A stretch of 64,000 nucleotides of DNA from Arachnomyces sp. PD_36 (taxonomy: Eukaryota; Ascomycota; Eurotiomycetes; Onygenales; Arachnomycetaceae), in contig JANTQE010000011.1 of assembly GCA_032988195.1 (NCBI GenBank), forward strand, positions 844,832 through 908,831, written 5' to 3'. Both the position numbers and the translations under genes were made by a program. This document shows, piece after piece, positions 33,129 through 46,013 of the stretch. Position 1 is the first letter of the stretch, and the number at the start of each line of letters is the position of its first letter. Below the pieces are notes generated by a model. That model did not search any database. It was given only the letters and a program-made list of their open reading frames with translations, and had not been told where the DNA came from.

Positions 33129-35002
33129 ATGAACTCAGACAAAGTGAACCCATCTGATCCTGTGCAGCTCACCGTCGCCAAAAGGTAGGGCTGAATCTAC
33201 CCCAACTCCAACTAGGTACGGCAATACTCACTCCAGACTAGGAGGGCCCGAAATCGAGTGTCTCAGAAGTCATTTCGTGAACGGCAAACACTATACGTTC
33301 GACAGCTAGAAAGGCAGCTGGACGAGGCTTCGCAAAATGAGGGACCCAGAATAAAATCCCTGCAGGAAGAGTGCCAGAAGCTTCGCAAGGCTCTACTCTC
33401 TGCTCGAAAACGAATTGCTGGACTGAGAACCTCTCTGACGGGAGTGTCAGATAATATCGGCATATCTCTCGGTCTTCAAAGCGAAGTTTCCACAGAACAC
33501 GATCGGCAGGACCCTGGGTCTCCTGCCTTGGAAACGGAAGGATGTGATACAGGCGGCACACCATTTGAGAAGCAGCAGAATTTGTCGACACAGGACGGGG
33601 AAAGACGCGAAGGGAAATCAGTGGATAAGGATAGTCGCCCAAACAGGGAGCAACAGACGTTAGATGACTTCAACCTTCAGTTTACTTTCCAGGCACTCGA
33701 CAATGCATATGGTCCTGACCTGGACGTGTTGATGGATCAGCATGGTGGCCCGGCAATGATGGCTGGGGGAAGTGGAAGCGAACAAGAATCACAGTCTCAG
33801 TTGGACGCGACTATACTCTCCTGCATGCATGTTCCGACGAGTTTCCCAAAGGTGGCTTTTAATCAAATGACACGGACATCGAATTTCGAGGACGCCCGCA
33901 GTTCAGGCGCGAGCCTGAGGTTTGGCGACGCTTGCGTAATGGCAGATATACAGATTACTTTCCCCCCTGGAAATCCCGTTTTTCCTTCAGTATTTTCTGC
34001 GCATTTGGCTGCCTGTGAATTCTTCATTAAGCAGAACAACGCCTACAAACAGCGGAGTCAACCCGGCGGGAGTGAAGTGTATGTATAGGATTGTGCCCCC
34101 ATTTGAGCATTTCCCTCTCCTAACCTTAGTTGCACGTTTTGGAAGCCACCGCTGATAAAACCAGTCTCTCAAAGCTCATATCTAACATGGTAAACATGTT
34201 TGTCAACACTGCATGGCCAGACATGCGCGTCTGGTGGGCTTACATGCAATCATCCCGCTTAGTTGAAAAGTTGATACGATGGAAATTAGACCCTTCGCTA
34301 GAAGCATACCAGGCGCTGTCCCCAACCCACCGCCCAACCGCCACACAGTTGTCAACCATTCACCCAGCAATAATTGACTGGGGATTTTTCCCTTCCGTTC
34401 GCGATCGCCTTATTGAGTTGTACGCCTATAGCCCCTCGCTCGACCAAGTCATGTGCGAGTTGCTGGCCGCATATGTTGTGGAAGGTGACCTTAGAGGCTT
34501 GGTGGCGGGTTCTAGGAACGAAAACGGCACAGGGTACCTGCAAAAGGGGTACTTTCGCATTTGGGACATCATCCAAGCGATCGAGAAACACGACCCCCCT
34601 GAATCTGTGATCCCCGCTTCTGCTCCGGATGGCACTTTCATCTGGCAGGATGGCAACCTGGGGGAGAGCATAGGAGAAACCGATACCCCACCTAGCCCCT
34701 TCACCATCGACGAGGATGAAGCAGAGGAGGCGTGGTCGCCAATGCCGCTCGCTGACATCTTTCGATCCAAGAGAGCCGCACAGAAGCTGTTCAAACTCCT
34801 ACATATGGATCAGCGGGATGCGGTTAAGCTTGATCCTGTATTTGCTGTTAACCATCCAGAGCTTTGCGACGATCCAAGTATCCTTGCAAGTGGAATGGAC
34901 TGTACTTTAAGAGATACTGCCGTTCCTGTACCATCTCCCAGGCCACTAACGCGGGAGACAATCATGAACTACAAAATGATGCTTTGGAAAACCCAGGCGT
35001 AG
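33129..35002 (+). CDS. bZIP transcription factor with DUF3425 domain
   Basis: Three exons: 33129-33184, 33242-34076, 34130-35002; 587 aa. The first intron lies inside the basic region, which reads KRRARNRVSQKSFRERQ after splicing and keeps the N-x7-R contact pattern of bZIP proteins. The zipper heptads follow (LYVRQLERQLDEA, SLQEECQKLRKALLSARK). The C-terminal half matches DUF3425: LSKLISNMVNMFVN, MQSSRLVEKLIRWKLDPS, HPAIIDWGFFPSVRDRLIE, GYFRIWDIIQAIEKHDPPES. Such proteins are nuclear regulators often found beside metabolic clusters. The neighbours (exporter, esterase, SDRs, monooxygenase) suggest a local regulator; this is inference. Confidence 0.88.
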
Positions 35003-35190
35003 GTCAAGAATACATAGCTGTTTTATTAGCAACGGTTCATGAACTCAAGTAATACATATATATATTGCACTTGTGGTAGTCCGTTCATGGTCAAATTATA
35101 CATGGGAGACTTTACAAAATCTCGTAAGAAGACCCGAGGTGCTGTAATACCCAGCACCTTGCCAATGCACTCTTAGAACAATTTGTCTCC

Positions 35191-37476
35191 TCAGGCTTTC
35201 TCCTTCTCAGACCCCTCTAATTTATCCGGCCCTTCCTCATCCATTATATCCCTCTTGCCGTGGTAAATCTGTTTGGGAACGTGGTTGTTGAGCTTATCAT
35301 CGTAGTCGTACATCGTGAAGGAGGCAGCAATCGCGACTATACCGAGAGCAACCACAGTATAGTACACATACGCATAGCTTGCCGAATATGCGTCCGATAA
35401 TGCATCCGAAACGGCCGATTGTACCGACTCGGTCATTCCAGGAACATTCGATAGTGCAGAGCCACCCTCCTCGGCCACTCTAATAAGGTCCTCGATTGAT
35501 GATTGCGGCAGGCCAGCAGCAAGTGCTGCTGGCGGGACTTTATTGCGGATGCTACTAGGCACCTTGCTCTTTTGAATGGCGAGAAACACAGCGGTCATAA
35601 TTGCTCCCGAAATTGTACGGAAACAGTGAAGGAATGCTGGGATAAATACGAGTCAATGTGTTTTGCTTTTATTTTGACGGAGGTTAAGAGTCTTACCGTA
35701 CACAACCCCAATATCTGCATCTGGAGCGGTTGTCTGAATTAGAACCTGAGGGGTGATTTCCATCGAACCGACAGGGAAGGTTCCAATGACGGAAAAGGCG
35801 ATCGCAGAGCTCATTGAATTGCGATCGCATGAGGCCAACGCTCCAAGAAAAGCGGTCGATACGATCGTCTTGAAAATTAACTGGTATCGGACGCGCTTTA
35901 CGATGTGGAAAATCGACCCGAAGAACAACATTCCGCCCGATAGTCCAAACGAGACGGTGGTCTAAATGAGAGGAGATTCCCCGTTAGAATTGAAAGATAC
36001 TGGATCAGCTTCGACTAGGGGTGCAACTCACCGACATCCACGCCTGCTCCTTCCAATTGTGGATATTGTGACCATATACCTTCACCACCTCTGCAGTACA
36101 TCGTTTAGCATTGCGAACCGTTTCCGTCACTGAATCCTATGACTTACGTTCAGGCCAAATAATGGTCGTGCCGACGTACATTGCACCTGCGCAACCGGCA
36201 ATGCATGCTAGGGAAGTAAAACCTCGCAGGTCTTTCCACACTCTAAAAGGGACAATGGGGTTGGGCGTCCCTGAGTAAAGGTCTGAGACTCGTGTGAGAT
36301 GGGAAGTCAAGAAACTGAAAAGAGGGGGGGGTTTGATATCTTACCCCAAAACGCGAGGGCAATTAAAAGGCAACCGCCAATTATAACGAGACACAAAATC
36401 TTCGGAGACGTCCATGGATCCGGCTGGCCACCTGGATTCAGTATCAGCAGATGGTATGAGGGAACGACATTCGAACGAAAGTAACTCTCACCCCATGAAA
36501 TACCAAGTAGAAACATTGACATTCCGGAGACAAGAAGGAAGATGCCAACATAATCAACACGTTTCAGTTCCTGTTTCACAGTGCGGCCACCATGGAGTTG
36601 CCGGAAATTGGGGGGCTTATAGAAGATGAATTGCAGCGTGAAGCAGCAAACCATGAGAATTATCTGAATATAATAGATCCATCTCCAAGTTGCGGTCTCA
36701 ACGAGCACACGGCCTAGAAGTTTCCCGTCAGGTGACGGAATATGGGAAGCAACCATTAGAATGATTTGATTGAAACCTACCGAGATACGCGCCAAATCCC
36801 GTGGGAACGAAGCTGGGAACGATAACCACTATAATACCCAACCACTTGTACTGGTTCGGGACAATCTCACCGACAAGGAGGGCGTACGATGACTGGACGC
36901 CAGCTGAGAGGCCGAGGAGAACCTACGGCGGTGATATTTAGTTCTGTGCACGTCGTAATGGGGCGGGAATGCATCCTTACATTGGCACCAATCAAAGTAT
37001 TCATATTTTGAGCAGTGGAGGCTATGATTGCACCAACCGTAGCTGTCGCACTTGCTCCAAGGACAAAGTACCGCCTTCCAAACTTGTCTGAAAGTCGTCC
37101 AAGAAGCAGCATCATGATGGCCGCACACATGGTCCATATGATCGAGAAGAGCGCGTCGTTTCCGCCACCGTCACCTACCGCTGGAATTAGAACTGTGGTT
37201 TGATCCCCTGGAGTACCAAGCGTAGTATAATGGAGTGTATAATCACGTACCGATATCTTGTGCTATAAAGGTAAGGACAGCTGCTGGTGGCGAGAAGCCC
37301 CAGTACGCGGAGCATGCGGCCGCAGAGATGGAGCAGATACTTCCAAACGTTCTGAATTGGAGAATATAGCGGCCCCCCAAGTCCGTGTCAGTAGCCAGAG
37401 CAGCCGCACGTCTTTGGTCCTCGTTCCCTTCTTCATCAAGGTGGTTTACGGCACTAGCCGTGAGTTTGGGATCCAT
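35191..37476 (-). CDS. MFS transporter, TRI12-type
   Basis: Nine exons: 37476-37251, 37192-36981, 36922-36781, 36713-36492, 36431-36345, 36270-36148, 36090-36032, 35961-35697, 35636-35191; 593 aa. About 14 hydrophobic segments are expected. The MFS loop motif between TM2 and TM3 is GRLSDKFGRRYFVLG. Other conserved stretches are LVGEIVPNQYKWLG, WRWIYYIQIILMV and VPFRVWKDLRGF. The long cytosolic tail after the last TM (YDYDDKLNNHVP, YHGKRDIMDEEG) is typical of the fungal TRI12 group, which includes efflux pumps and siderophore or small-molecule carriers. The substrate is unknown; its position in the 33-46 kb cluster suggests export or import of the compound handled there. Confidence 0.88.
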
Positions 37477-38172
37477 GTTGCAGCCGGGCGCCTGTACAAT
37501 GAAGTAAACGGAAAGGTGTTGTGCCTGTGTCAAAGGCGATTGAAAACTGATAATGCAGGTAGAAAATCCGGGGTAGATCCATGATGAGGGTGGGTTTTAT
37601 GGCAGCCCCGAGTTCTATCCAGTGTCCAGCGATAGAACCAAGCTGCAGTTGACAGTGCAAAGGATTATGTGACAATTCGCGATCTCAGTCAGTTTAAGCG
37701 CTACTGGGCGTGAGAGTTGAACTTCAAGAAAGACTAATCAAAGAAGGTTCGTGAAGCGAGAGGATTCCAAACGACTTTGGGTGTTTGTAGACGGTTTGCG
37801 GCACAAAAACATTCCAAAGCTGACTCCTGAGCCAGGCCCTTCCCCACACAGCCAAGCTTTACCTGACTCGAGCCGTCGTTGCCGTGGACAAAAGGGATCC
37901 GCTCGATGATGGTGACCTAAGTGAGTACACACGTAACCCGAAAACCTCGAAACAGCTCCGAAGATCGACATCATTCACGTCAACCTTTGAGTGACAGCTG
38001 ATGGGAGTTCAAAAATGTCCGGAGAAGTCGTGCTGAGGGACCAGGAGTGTTATTTTTCCAATACAAATGGAAGAAGGCGGTCCCCGAAGAACAACTCCCA
38101 GACCTTGAAAGCGGAGAAGCCTCGTACTGGAATCTAGAAGAGCTGGCTTATTAGTACCTCAAAGGCGACGAC
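37477..38172. promoter_or_regulatory. divergent transporter/esterase promoter region
   Basis: About 700 bp between two divergent start codons. No known binding site identified with confidence. Confidence 0.45.
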
Positions 38173-39917
38173 ATGCTCAACACAACCGTGAAAATCCAGG
38201 AGACGGAGATCCGTGGATTCATTTCTTCATCTGGGATAGCCAACTATCTAGGCATTCCTTATGGGGAAATCCCTGAACGATTTCGCCCTGCTCGAATTGT
38301 CGACCCAGGAACGTTCCATGACGGTGTGATAGATGCCATCTCTTATGGTGCTCCCTGTCCTCAGCCTGTTAACGGTGGGCGCCAACGCAGATCGCACCTG
38401 TACGAAGGAAGCATCCCACCGAGCACAACATCAGCTGTGGACGAGTTTGGATGTCTGAGTCTGAATATATACGTACCGCAAGATTTGGACTTGTTAAACA
38501 ATAAGCTGCCCGTGCTTGTCTATATCCATGGTGGTGGATGGGTCTTTGGCGATGGAAATTCGGACTATGGTGGGTAGCTAGGCAGTATCTCCTGCTGTCA
38601 CCTCTGCATGTTTAGGTAGCGACGCTGATACCCCACACTCAGACGGAAATATTCTTGTTCGAGAAGCAACCTCACTTGGAAAACCATTTATCTTCGTCTG
38701 CCTTAACTACCGATTGGGGTATTTTGGCTTCTTGTCCTCCCGGGAACTGCAAGATGAGGCTGCGAGAATCGGGGAGGACTACCAGCCGAACCTCGGGCTA
38801 TATGATCAACGGCTAGGATTGCAATGGGTGTGTGAATGAGTCCCACCAACCCGGCTAACAGTGGCGAATGATGCTCACAGTTGATTGCTAGGTTCAAAAA
38901 TACATTCAGTACTTCGGTGGCGATTCGGGAAGTGTGACCATCGCAGGCCAGTCGGCTGGAGCATGGTCAGCGTTAAGCCACGTCGTATCAAACGTCGAAC
39001 TCGGCCAGAGAGGCTTGATTATGTCAAGTTTAGTCTTCTCCTACCAAACAGTGGGCGAAGCACAGGACAACTTTGACACGCTCGTGCGAGGAACAGGACT
39101 CTCGATCTCTGCGCCTGACGATGAGAAGCTCGCTGCCCTCCGGAAGTTGACGTATGATCAAATGGCTGAGCTGCTGAAGGGGTGCATTCTTCTGCGTCCG
39201 GTGTGGGATAGTAAGTGGTTCGCGTACCAGGACAAACCGACCCGACTAGAACAAATCACCGAATTTCCCAACTGGATCAAAGAGGTTGCCATTGGCTGGA
39301 CAAAGGACGAGACGTCGCTGATGCAGCCTCTGTGGAAGTCACGGAATCCCGAGCAGGTTCAGAAAATTGTCAAACATTCTGTTCCGAATAATCCACAGCT
39401 TGCCAAAGAAATTCTAGAAGCTTATGGGATGGATAACGATTCTCCCGAAGGGGTTCTCGAGGGTCTTCTAGACATGACGGCTGAATCTTTCTACGCAATG
39501 TTCCCCCCTACGATGGGCGAGGTCAGATCACCGCCGATAAGTCTATTCAGACTCGAGCAAATAGACCCTTTTGAGCAGAGCATCTACAAGGGGTACGCTT
39601 ACCATTGCCTCGACACCGTTCTACTCTGTCGATTTCCGGCAGTAGCGGGGCCTCACGCCCCTGCTGACCTACGAGAATCAGCGAATGCTATGACAAAGAC
39701 TTTCGCTTGTTTTGTTCGTGGCGAACAGCCACTGGATCCGTTCCATGAGACGGGAAAGGTGTTCATATTCAATGGGTCGAAGACTGGGTCTGTGAATTGG
39801 CCAAGGAACGAGAGGTGGAGGCGCTTCATGTCAACCGATGAGAGAGCAAAGAGGTTCATAGATGCTGGGAGATTTGTTCTGACGCACAACGTAGCTGCCT
39901 TCTATGAGAATAGTTAG
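38173..39917 (+). CDS. type B carboxylesterase
   Basis: Three exons: 38173-38569, 38643-38827, 38892-39917; about 535 aa. Alpha/beta hydrolase of the COesterase family. The oxyanion-hole motif is VYIHGGGWVFGDG, the family signature FGCLSLNIYVP is present, and the nucleophile elbow is IAGQSAGAWS (GxSxG). Later segments include IGWTKDETSLMQPLW and FACFVRGEQPLDPF. There is no signal peptide (MLNTTVKIQETEIRGF), so it is probably intracellular, unlike secreted lipases of this family. It lies between an exporter and an SDR and near a Baeyer-Villiger-type monooxygenase, which would supply ester or lactone substrates. Confidence 0.88.
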
Positions 39918-40266
39918 GAGTCTATCATGATCTCGATATATTGTTAGGAAGTTATGATGTGTTTATCCATTGCACGCCCTCTGATTTTTAGTTTCACTTC
40001 TGCTAGGAGGAAATAAGTCGGCTAAGAACTATAAGTGACGCCTATGCATGGCATTCATGGCTTGCATATGTTATGTACAGCATGGGGTGGAGACGAGTAG
40101 TGGTAGTAAGACATATGTGTTATAAAATAGCCCGCGAATATTTTCCCGCGATAGCATTAAATTCGGTTCTCTGATTAGTGTTGACTTGAATTTAACTCTT
40201 TAAGCGGAGTGCTTGTTATGGAGGTACTTGACTTGGAGGCTGGTGACTCTGGCTATGTAAACCATC
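39918..40266. other. convergent intergenic region
   Basis: 349 bp of 3' flanks of the esterase and SDR genes. Nothing else seen. Confidence 0.5.
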
Positions 40267-41389
40267 TTAAACCGACCAGACGATAGAACCCCCATCCACA
40301 ACTATTTCTTCCCCGGAAATGAAGCTGGCCTTCTCGCTTGCAAGGAAGACCACGGCCTGCGCAATCTCCTCGGGGTTTCCCCAGCGATTCAGAGGAACCG
40401 ACTTACACATATCTTCAGGGTATGTCCCCTGCTGGATAGCATATTCCACGACTGTAAAAGTTAGTGGGTTATTCAAGATATCCGGCGCATTATGGGCTGC
40501 TACTTTCTATAGGCTTGAAGGGACGCATACGTGGTGTCTTGATGAACCCTGGGCAAATCGAATTTACGCGGATTCCATCGTTCCCATAAGCAACGGCGTC
40601 TGTACGTGAAAGTCCAAGAACTCCAGACTTGGTTGCACCGTACTGGAACATTCTATAATTAGCACCATGTGGAATCTCCACTAAGGCAATGGGTAGACTT
40701 ACTGCCCCGACGCTTCCATGAGAGACCCGGCCAAAGATGGACGAAATGTTCACGATGGACCCTCGCTGTGGTGGTGCGCCAGTTCTGTCGATGAAGAAAC
40801 AAGTTCAAGTTGCTTAGTGTATAAGGTCTCGATCTTTTGCCGAGGGAACGTGCGAACTTACCTCATCTTTAATTCCGCCTTTTGCTTCAACAACTGCCTC
40901 AACTCCGCCCGTTCGCAAAGCCAAACACCTCGCAAATTGATATTCTGAACTCTATCATACGACTCAACTTCAAGTTCATGGGTTCTCAACCGTGGACGGC
41001 TCGAAACACCAGCGTTGTTGACGGCATAATGGATGGCCCCGAATGCTTTCACACCCTCTTCAACCATGCGATTCACATCTTCCTCAACAGACACGTCACA
41101 TCGGACGATGCAGGCATGGACCTCATCATTCAGTTCTTTCAACTCATCAGCCACGGACTTGAGACCTTCTTCATTCAAATCTGCCAGAACCAATCTGGTG
41201 CATCCCTCAGTAACAAAGACATGGGCAGTGGCTCTCCCAATACCAGAGGCCGCGCCGGTGATAAGAGCAACACTATAATCCCATTAGCTGATCTCTTTGC
41301 TCTTTCTCCCTAGGATCCCCATCCGTTACAAAGAAGGCATTCGAATCTTCTGCTGCTTACCCTGTCATGCGATGTGGTGTTGGTGCCAT
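40267..41389 (-). CDS. short-chain dehydrogenase/reductase (SDR)
   Basis: Five exons: 41389-41361, 41272-40862, 40784-40703, 40642-40531, 40451-40267; 272 aa. Classical SDR: cofactor loop TGAASGIGRA, acidic residue after beta-2 in LADLNEEG (favours NAD over NADP), NNAG motif, catalytic Ser in NISSIFG, and the YxxxK pair in YGATKSG. The C-terminus is VFLASEKASFISGEEIVVDG. In this context it could oxidise an alcohol to the ketone used by the monooxygenase next door. It is divergent from that gene, with about 480 bp between starts. Confidence 0.88.
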
Positions 41390-41867
41390 GCTGATTGATA
41401 CTTGAGCGTGGGTTCGGTTAACTGTAGCTATTTCAGCAAGTTTAAAGAATGTTGATGACACGAAGTCAATATACTCGTCAATTTGAGGAGCCATCTAAAT
41501 AATATCATCTGATACTCTGCGAGCTCGGCCACGAAACCCCCACCCTGCTAGTCGACTAAGACTTTGATTAGGTGTTTTCCGGATCTCGTTCCCATGAGTG
41601 TACATTCGATGACCATTCATTCATCAGGGGTACTCGCCCATCTCTTGACCACTACCCTGACCACAACCTTCTTACAGATGACAACAAATTCTTCGGATAC
41701 TGACAATGTTCGAATTTCTGAAACCACCGAGGCTGAAGCCCACAGGTCATTTACTCGTGGGGTGGAGAATACCTACATAAGAAAGAGCAACTGTCTGATA
41801 ATCGCTGGACTAAGCTAACTGCTATTGCTAATTTTTTCAAGACCCCGAACTTGATACTCCCCACAGC
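41390..41867. promoter_or_regulatory. divergent SDR/monooxygenase promoter region
   Basis: 478 bp between the divergent start codons. No defined regulatory site recognised. Confidence 0.45.
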
Positions 41868-44214
41868 ATGCCTCCCACCGCAGGAAAAGTCAATGGCGAT
41901 GTTGGTTATTCCCCGGGTCTGAATCTTCCAGACTTTGGGGCCGCCCCTGACAAATTCGGATGGCCTCGCAAAAATGAGCATGGATACGAGATCCTAGAAC
42001 AGCCCTGTGGAATCGAAAGCAACATCCGTGTTATCCATATTGGTGCTGGTATTTCGGGCATTTGCTTTTCCAAATTTCTATCTGAAGCTTTGAACAACAT
42101 AAGCTTTGTTTGCTACGACAGGAATGCTGACATTGGAGGTACTTGGTTGGAGAATCGGTATAAAGCCCACATACCTCATTTTCTCGGCACGACGAGGATC
42201 ATAAACAGTCTGACATAGGAGCAGGTATCCAGGATGCGCTTGCGATATTCCGTCAGTGAACTACCAGGTTAGTCCAACCCTTTCGGATTCCCACTGAAGC
42301 TTCAGCTGCTGATTGAATAGAGCTATAGTTCTCATTTGCAAGGAATCCGGATTGGTCTCATTTTTACTCCTATTCAGAAGAAATATGGGACTATCTTCGA
42401 GACGTGACAGACCGATTTGATCTTCGGAAGCACATGAAACTTAGCCATGAAGTTGTTGGTGCGACCTGGGATGAGGAGAAAGGTGTATGGCAGGTTCTAG
42501 TCAAGGACCTGGTCCGGGGCATAACTTTCCTCGACACAGCAGAAGTTTTAATAAATGGAATGGGGGTGCTGAAGTACGCTAGCCCATTTCAAAGCCGAAA
42601 TATGCGGGAACAAGAGATCATACAGCTAACATCGATTTACAATTAGCAAGTGGAAGTGGCCTGTTATCGAGGGTCTACATGACTTCAAAGGCATCTTATG
42701 CCATACTGCACGATACGATCCACAGACAGAGCTGGAAGGAAGGAGGGTTGCGGTGATTGGAACTGGTAGCTCTGGTATTCAGGTTACGGCAACCATTGCT
42801 TCCCAGGTTAGCAAGCTGTACACATGGATTAGATCACCGACCTGGGTCACCGCCGGATTTGCTCAAAGCCATGCCGGCCCGAATGGGGAGAACTTTGCCT
42901 GTGGGTTACTCGATAGCAACTTTACCTCTTTGTGGTGTTGAATATGTCGAAGGTCGGAGATTGACGAATAAAATAGATACAGCGGAGCAGAAAAAGGCAT
43001 TTCGCGAAAACCCACTGGAATATCTCAACTACAGCAAGGAGATTGAAAACGAACTGAACCAACGATTCAAGTTTATCCTCAATGGGACTCCGGAGGCCCT
43101 AGGGGCGAGAGAAGTACGTCCACTCCAGTTCAGAAATTTATAGTTAATTTTGCCGTGTAGTACGACTAACATGTACCTCTCCCAGTTCTCAACAAAGCAG
43201 ATGAAGGAGAAGTTGAACAATCGGCAGGACCTGATCGATCGCCTAATTCCAACGACCTTTGGAATTGGCTGCCGGCGACCAACAGTAAGAATGAGACCCG
43301 ATTCAATCTCCATTGGCAGTCATCAACACTAATTGAACATCAAGCCTGGGAATGGATTTCTTGAAGCCCTTACTCTTCCAAACGTTCAAACATTTGCCGA
43401 AGAAATGAGAAGAATAACTCCGAGAGGGTTCATTGACCATGAGGGAACCGAACATGAAGTTGATGTCATCATTTGCGCTACTGGGTATGGAGAGACTTTT
43501 ATCACCTTCTGGACGGATTGTACGAGCATCTTGCTAACGCTTGCCAGGTTCGATACTACTTGGGTACCTAGCTTTCCAATCGTAGCGCACGGGAAAAATG
43601 TACAGGACACGCTTCGAGAAAAACCCCTTTCCTACCTGTCCATAGGACTGCCTGATAGTGAGCTTTGCCGAAGATACGTTGGCCTCCTGCTTGTAGACTA
43701 ACCGATTCTAGTCCCAAATTATTGGATGGGGATTGGTCCCTATGGCCCTCTTGGCCACGGCTCATTTGTCCCCATCGTCGAGCTAGTCTACAGCAACATC
43801 ATCACAGTTCTCAAACGAATGCAGAAGGAAAATATCAAATCTTTGACACCCCGGCGCGAAGTTTGTGATGCATTTGCCGAGCATGCGAACTTGTTCCTTA
43901 AACGCACAGCGTGGGCCTCGAAATGCCGCAGCTGGTTTAAGCAGGGTCGTGAAGACGGGCCTTTGGCAATGTTTCCCGGTTCCCGCCTTGTGTTCTTCGA
44001 CTTGCTATCCACCCCCAGATATGAGGATTACAAGATTGTTTATTCAAGGGACGGGAATCCTTTTAATTTCTTGGGGAACGGGTTTTCTATCAAGGAGTAT
44101 GATGGTAGTGACCTTTCGTATTACCTTGGAACGGAAGCCGGCCCTGGGGCACAGTTACCCCGGCAGTCTGCTGCTGACAAGGCAGAGAATGAGATGACCG
44201 GGAACCAGGATTAA
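41868..44214 (+). CDS. flavin-binding (Baeyer-Villiger-type) monooxygenase
   Basis: Nine exons: 41868-42157, 42225-42267, 42329-42573, 42647-42900, 42953-43113, 43186-43284, 43345-43484, 43548-43657, 43712-44214; 614 aa. FAD-binding GxGxxG in IHIGAGISGI, DIGGTWLENRYPGCACD, then FARNPDWSHFYS. The second dinucleotide fold is VIGTGSSGIQ (NADPH), and there is an ATGFD motif near the C-terminus. The BVMO fingerprint FxGxxxHxxxW appears as FKGILCHTARY, with Tyr where Trp is usual. Family reaction: O2- and NADPH-dependent insertion of oxygen next to a ketone, giving an ester or lactone. Small exons (43, 99 and 110 nt) make this gene easy to mis-predict. Confidence 0.87.
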
Positions 44215-45081
44215 ACGAGCGTACAGAGTCTGAAGTCGTTGTCGGTGGAATGATAGTCTTAGATAGATTTTGGCGTTGTTTTCCCATGTTTTCTCTCTGT
44301 CCTATTGCTCTGGTATTGGCCAGGGCTAGTACTCTTTGTCTCTTCTCGTCGACGCAATCTTTCTTCCCACGCTTCCTCGAATGTGTGAAAAGTCACACCT
44401 AAAAATAAGAGTCGAAGACTTGTGATAGGAATACTTTGACGTCGAAATTCACGTCACTAGATTGGCCTATTCCCCAATGTTTTGAAGACCTGCATCATCT
44501 CCATGGTCCGTCCTCTGAAGCTTGTTATGACCGAGGTTCCGCCTACCAATGGACACATAATAATCGAGACATGACTCAGGATCAAAAATTAACGAAGGAA
44601 TATGTTCCGCACAAGGACCTGGAAAACAAAGAATAGTTTTTAGTTGGTACTCAAATCTTTCTTTCCTTACTGAGCTGGGTTGTTCCTGTTATGGAACTGA
44701 GTTCTTAGTCAACCAGTGTTCACGTAACTTGGTGATCTGTCCTGGCCTCAATTGACCATAACAGCCCCGGAAAGTCCCCCCCCCCCTGACTTCTCGGTCG
44801 GAGGTTTTGTCACCATTTGCTTTGTCAAGATGCTTCCACTTGGCCCACACGTTCCTCAAAACGTCTTCTCCGATGACGATGCCACATGTAGTTCCCAGAG
44901 CGCTATCAAAATGGCATGGTGCCGGGCTAGGAACCGCCTTCCTTCGCGCCCTCAAAAGCTGCGAGACCTGCCTTCAAAGAATTGGTATATTAACGACCGG
45001 TTCTCTCGTCCTGGAATGCATCTTTAACCGAGCCACCGCAACCATTACCAGATAAACATCTCGCCTTAAGTGGCTAGTACA
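44215..45081. other. intergenic, no supported gene
   Basis: 3' flank of the monooxygenase and promoter of the second SDR. A 66-codon open frame at 44436-44636 lacks any support. A C-run lies near 44778. Confidence 0.45.
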
Positions 45082-46013
45082 ATGGCGACTTCGTTCAGCG
45101 GTCGTAGCATCGCAATTACAGCAAGTGCCGCATTGAAATTCCTCTCTGTTTGAAGCAAATATCAACCTGCTAATTCTATATCAAACAGGGCGGAGCTTCG
45201 GGGATTGGCCTTGCAGTTGCAAGAGGGCTTTCTCTTCAAGGAGCTTCAGTTTATATCGCCGATGCCGCCAAAGAATCACCAGCTGAACTGCAAAACCAGC
45301 GGAATGTTTATTACACCGGAGAATGCGATATTACGAACCGCGGTGCCTGCAAGAGGTTCATTGACTCTATCCCTGATCGTCTTGATGGACTTGTCAACTG
45401 CGCCGGCATTTGTCCGGCCGAAGGCAAACAGCCGTCAGATGATGTGTTTGAGCGCATCATGGCGGTCAACACCACGGGCACATGGAACATCGGGACCGAA
45501 GCAATTCGCCGTATGAGCCAGCAGGAGCAAAGGCAACAGCCAGGTCTGATTCCCGGGACAGAGCGAAGTCTCCCCGCAGGGTCCATCGTCAATATTGGAA
45601 GCGGGGCTTCACTGAGAGGCATTGCCGACATGGCCGCGTACTGTGCCTCGAAGCATGCAGTTTTGGGGTTAACCCGCTCATGGGCGAAGGACTGGCCGAG
45701 TCTACGAGTTAACATGGTTGCACCTGGTAAGTCTATCGTCATTCCCGCTTAATGAGCCTCGTGGTATATCCGACAAAGTATTAATGACGCTTTTTTTGAA
45801 GGTGTGACAAGTACTGCCATGGTGCAAGGGGGGCAACAGAGTCAAGCAGACAGGGAAAGGATTGCGGAACTTGCATCTCAACTGGCCTCTCGGATTCCAT
45901 TGGGTAGGATGGCGTATCCGACAGATATTGCGGACGTGATTTTATTTCTCTTGTCCGATTCTTCTAGTTTTATAACGGGGCAGGTGGTTCCTGTCAACGG
46001 AGGATCGGATTAG
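45082..46013 (+). CDS. short-chain dehydrogenase/reductase (second SDR)
   Basis: Three exons: 45082-45120, 45189-45726, 45802-46013; about 262 aa. The first intron has a GC donor (GCAAGT) and ends AAACAG; joining gives the cofactor loop TGGASGIGLA. Further motifs: Asp after beta-2 (YIADAAKES, consistent with NAD), NCAG variant of NNAG, catalytic Ser in NIGSGASL, YCASK for YxxxK, and the end ADVILFLLSDSSSFITGQVV. A classical SDR, different enough from the one at 40.3-41.4 kb to act at another step, for example on the alcohol released by the esterase (inference). Confidence 0.88.

Noticed and set aside
40657..40702. Unspliced reading of the SDR between VGAV and MFQYGATK
   Set aside because: The frame is open, but splicing from GTAAGT at 40702 to CCAG at 40643 restores the conserved VGAYGATK, so it is an intron.
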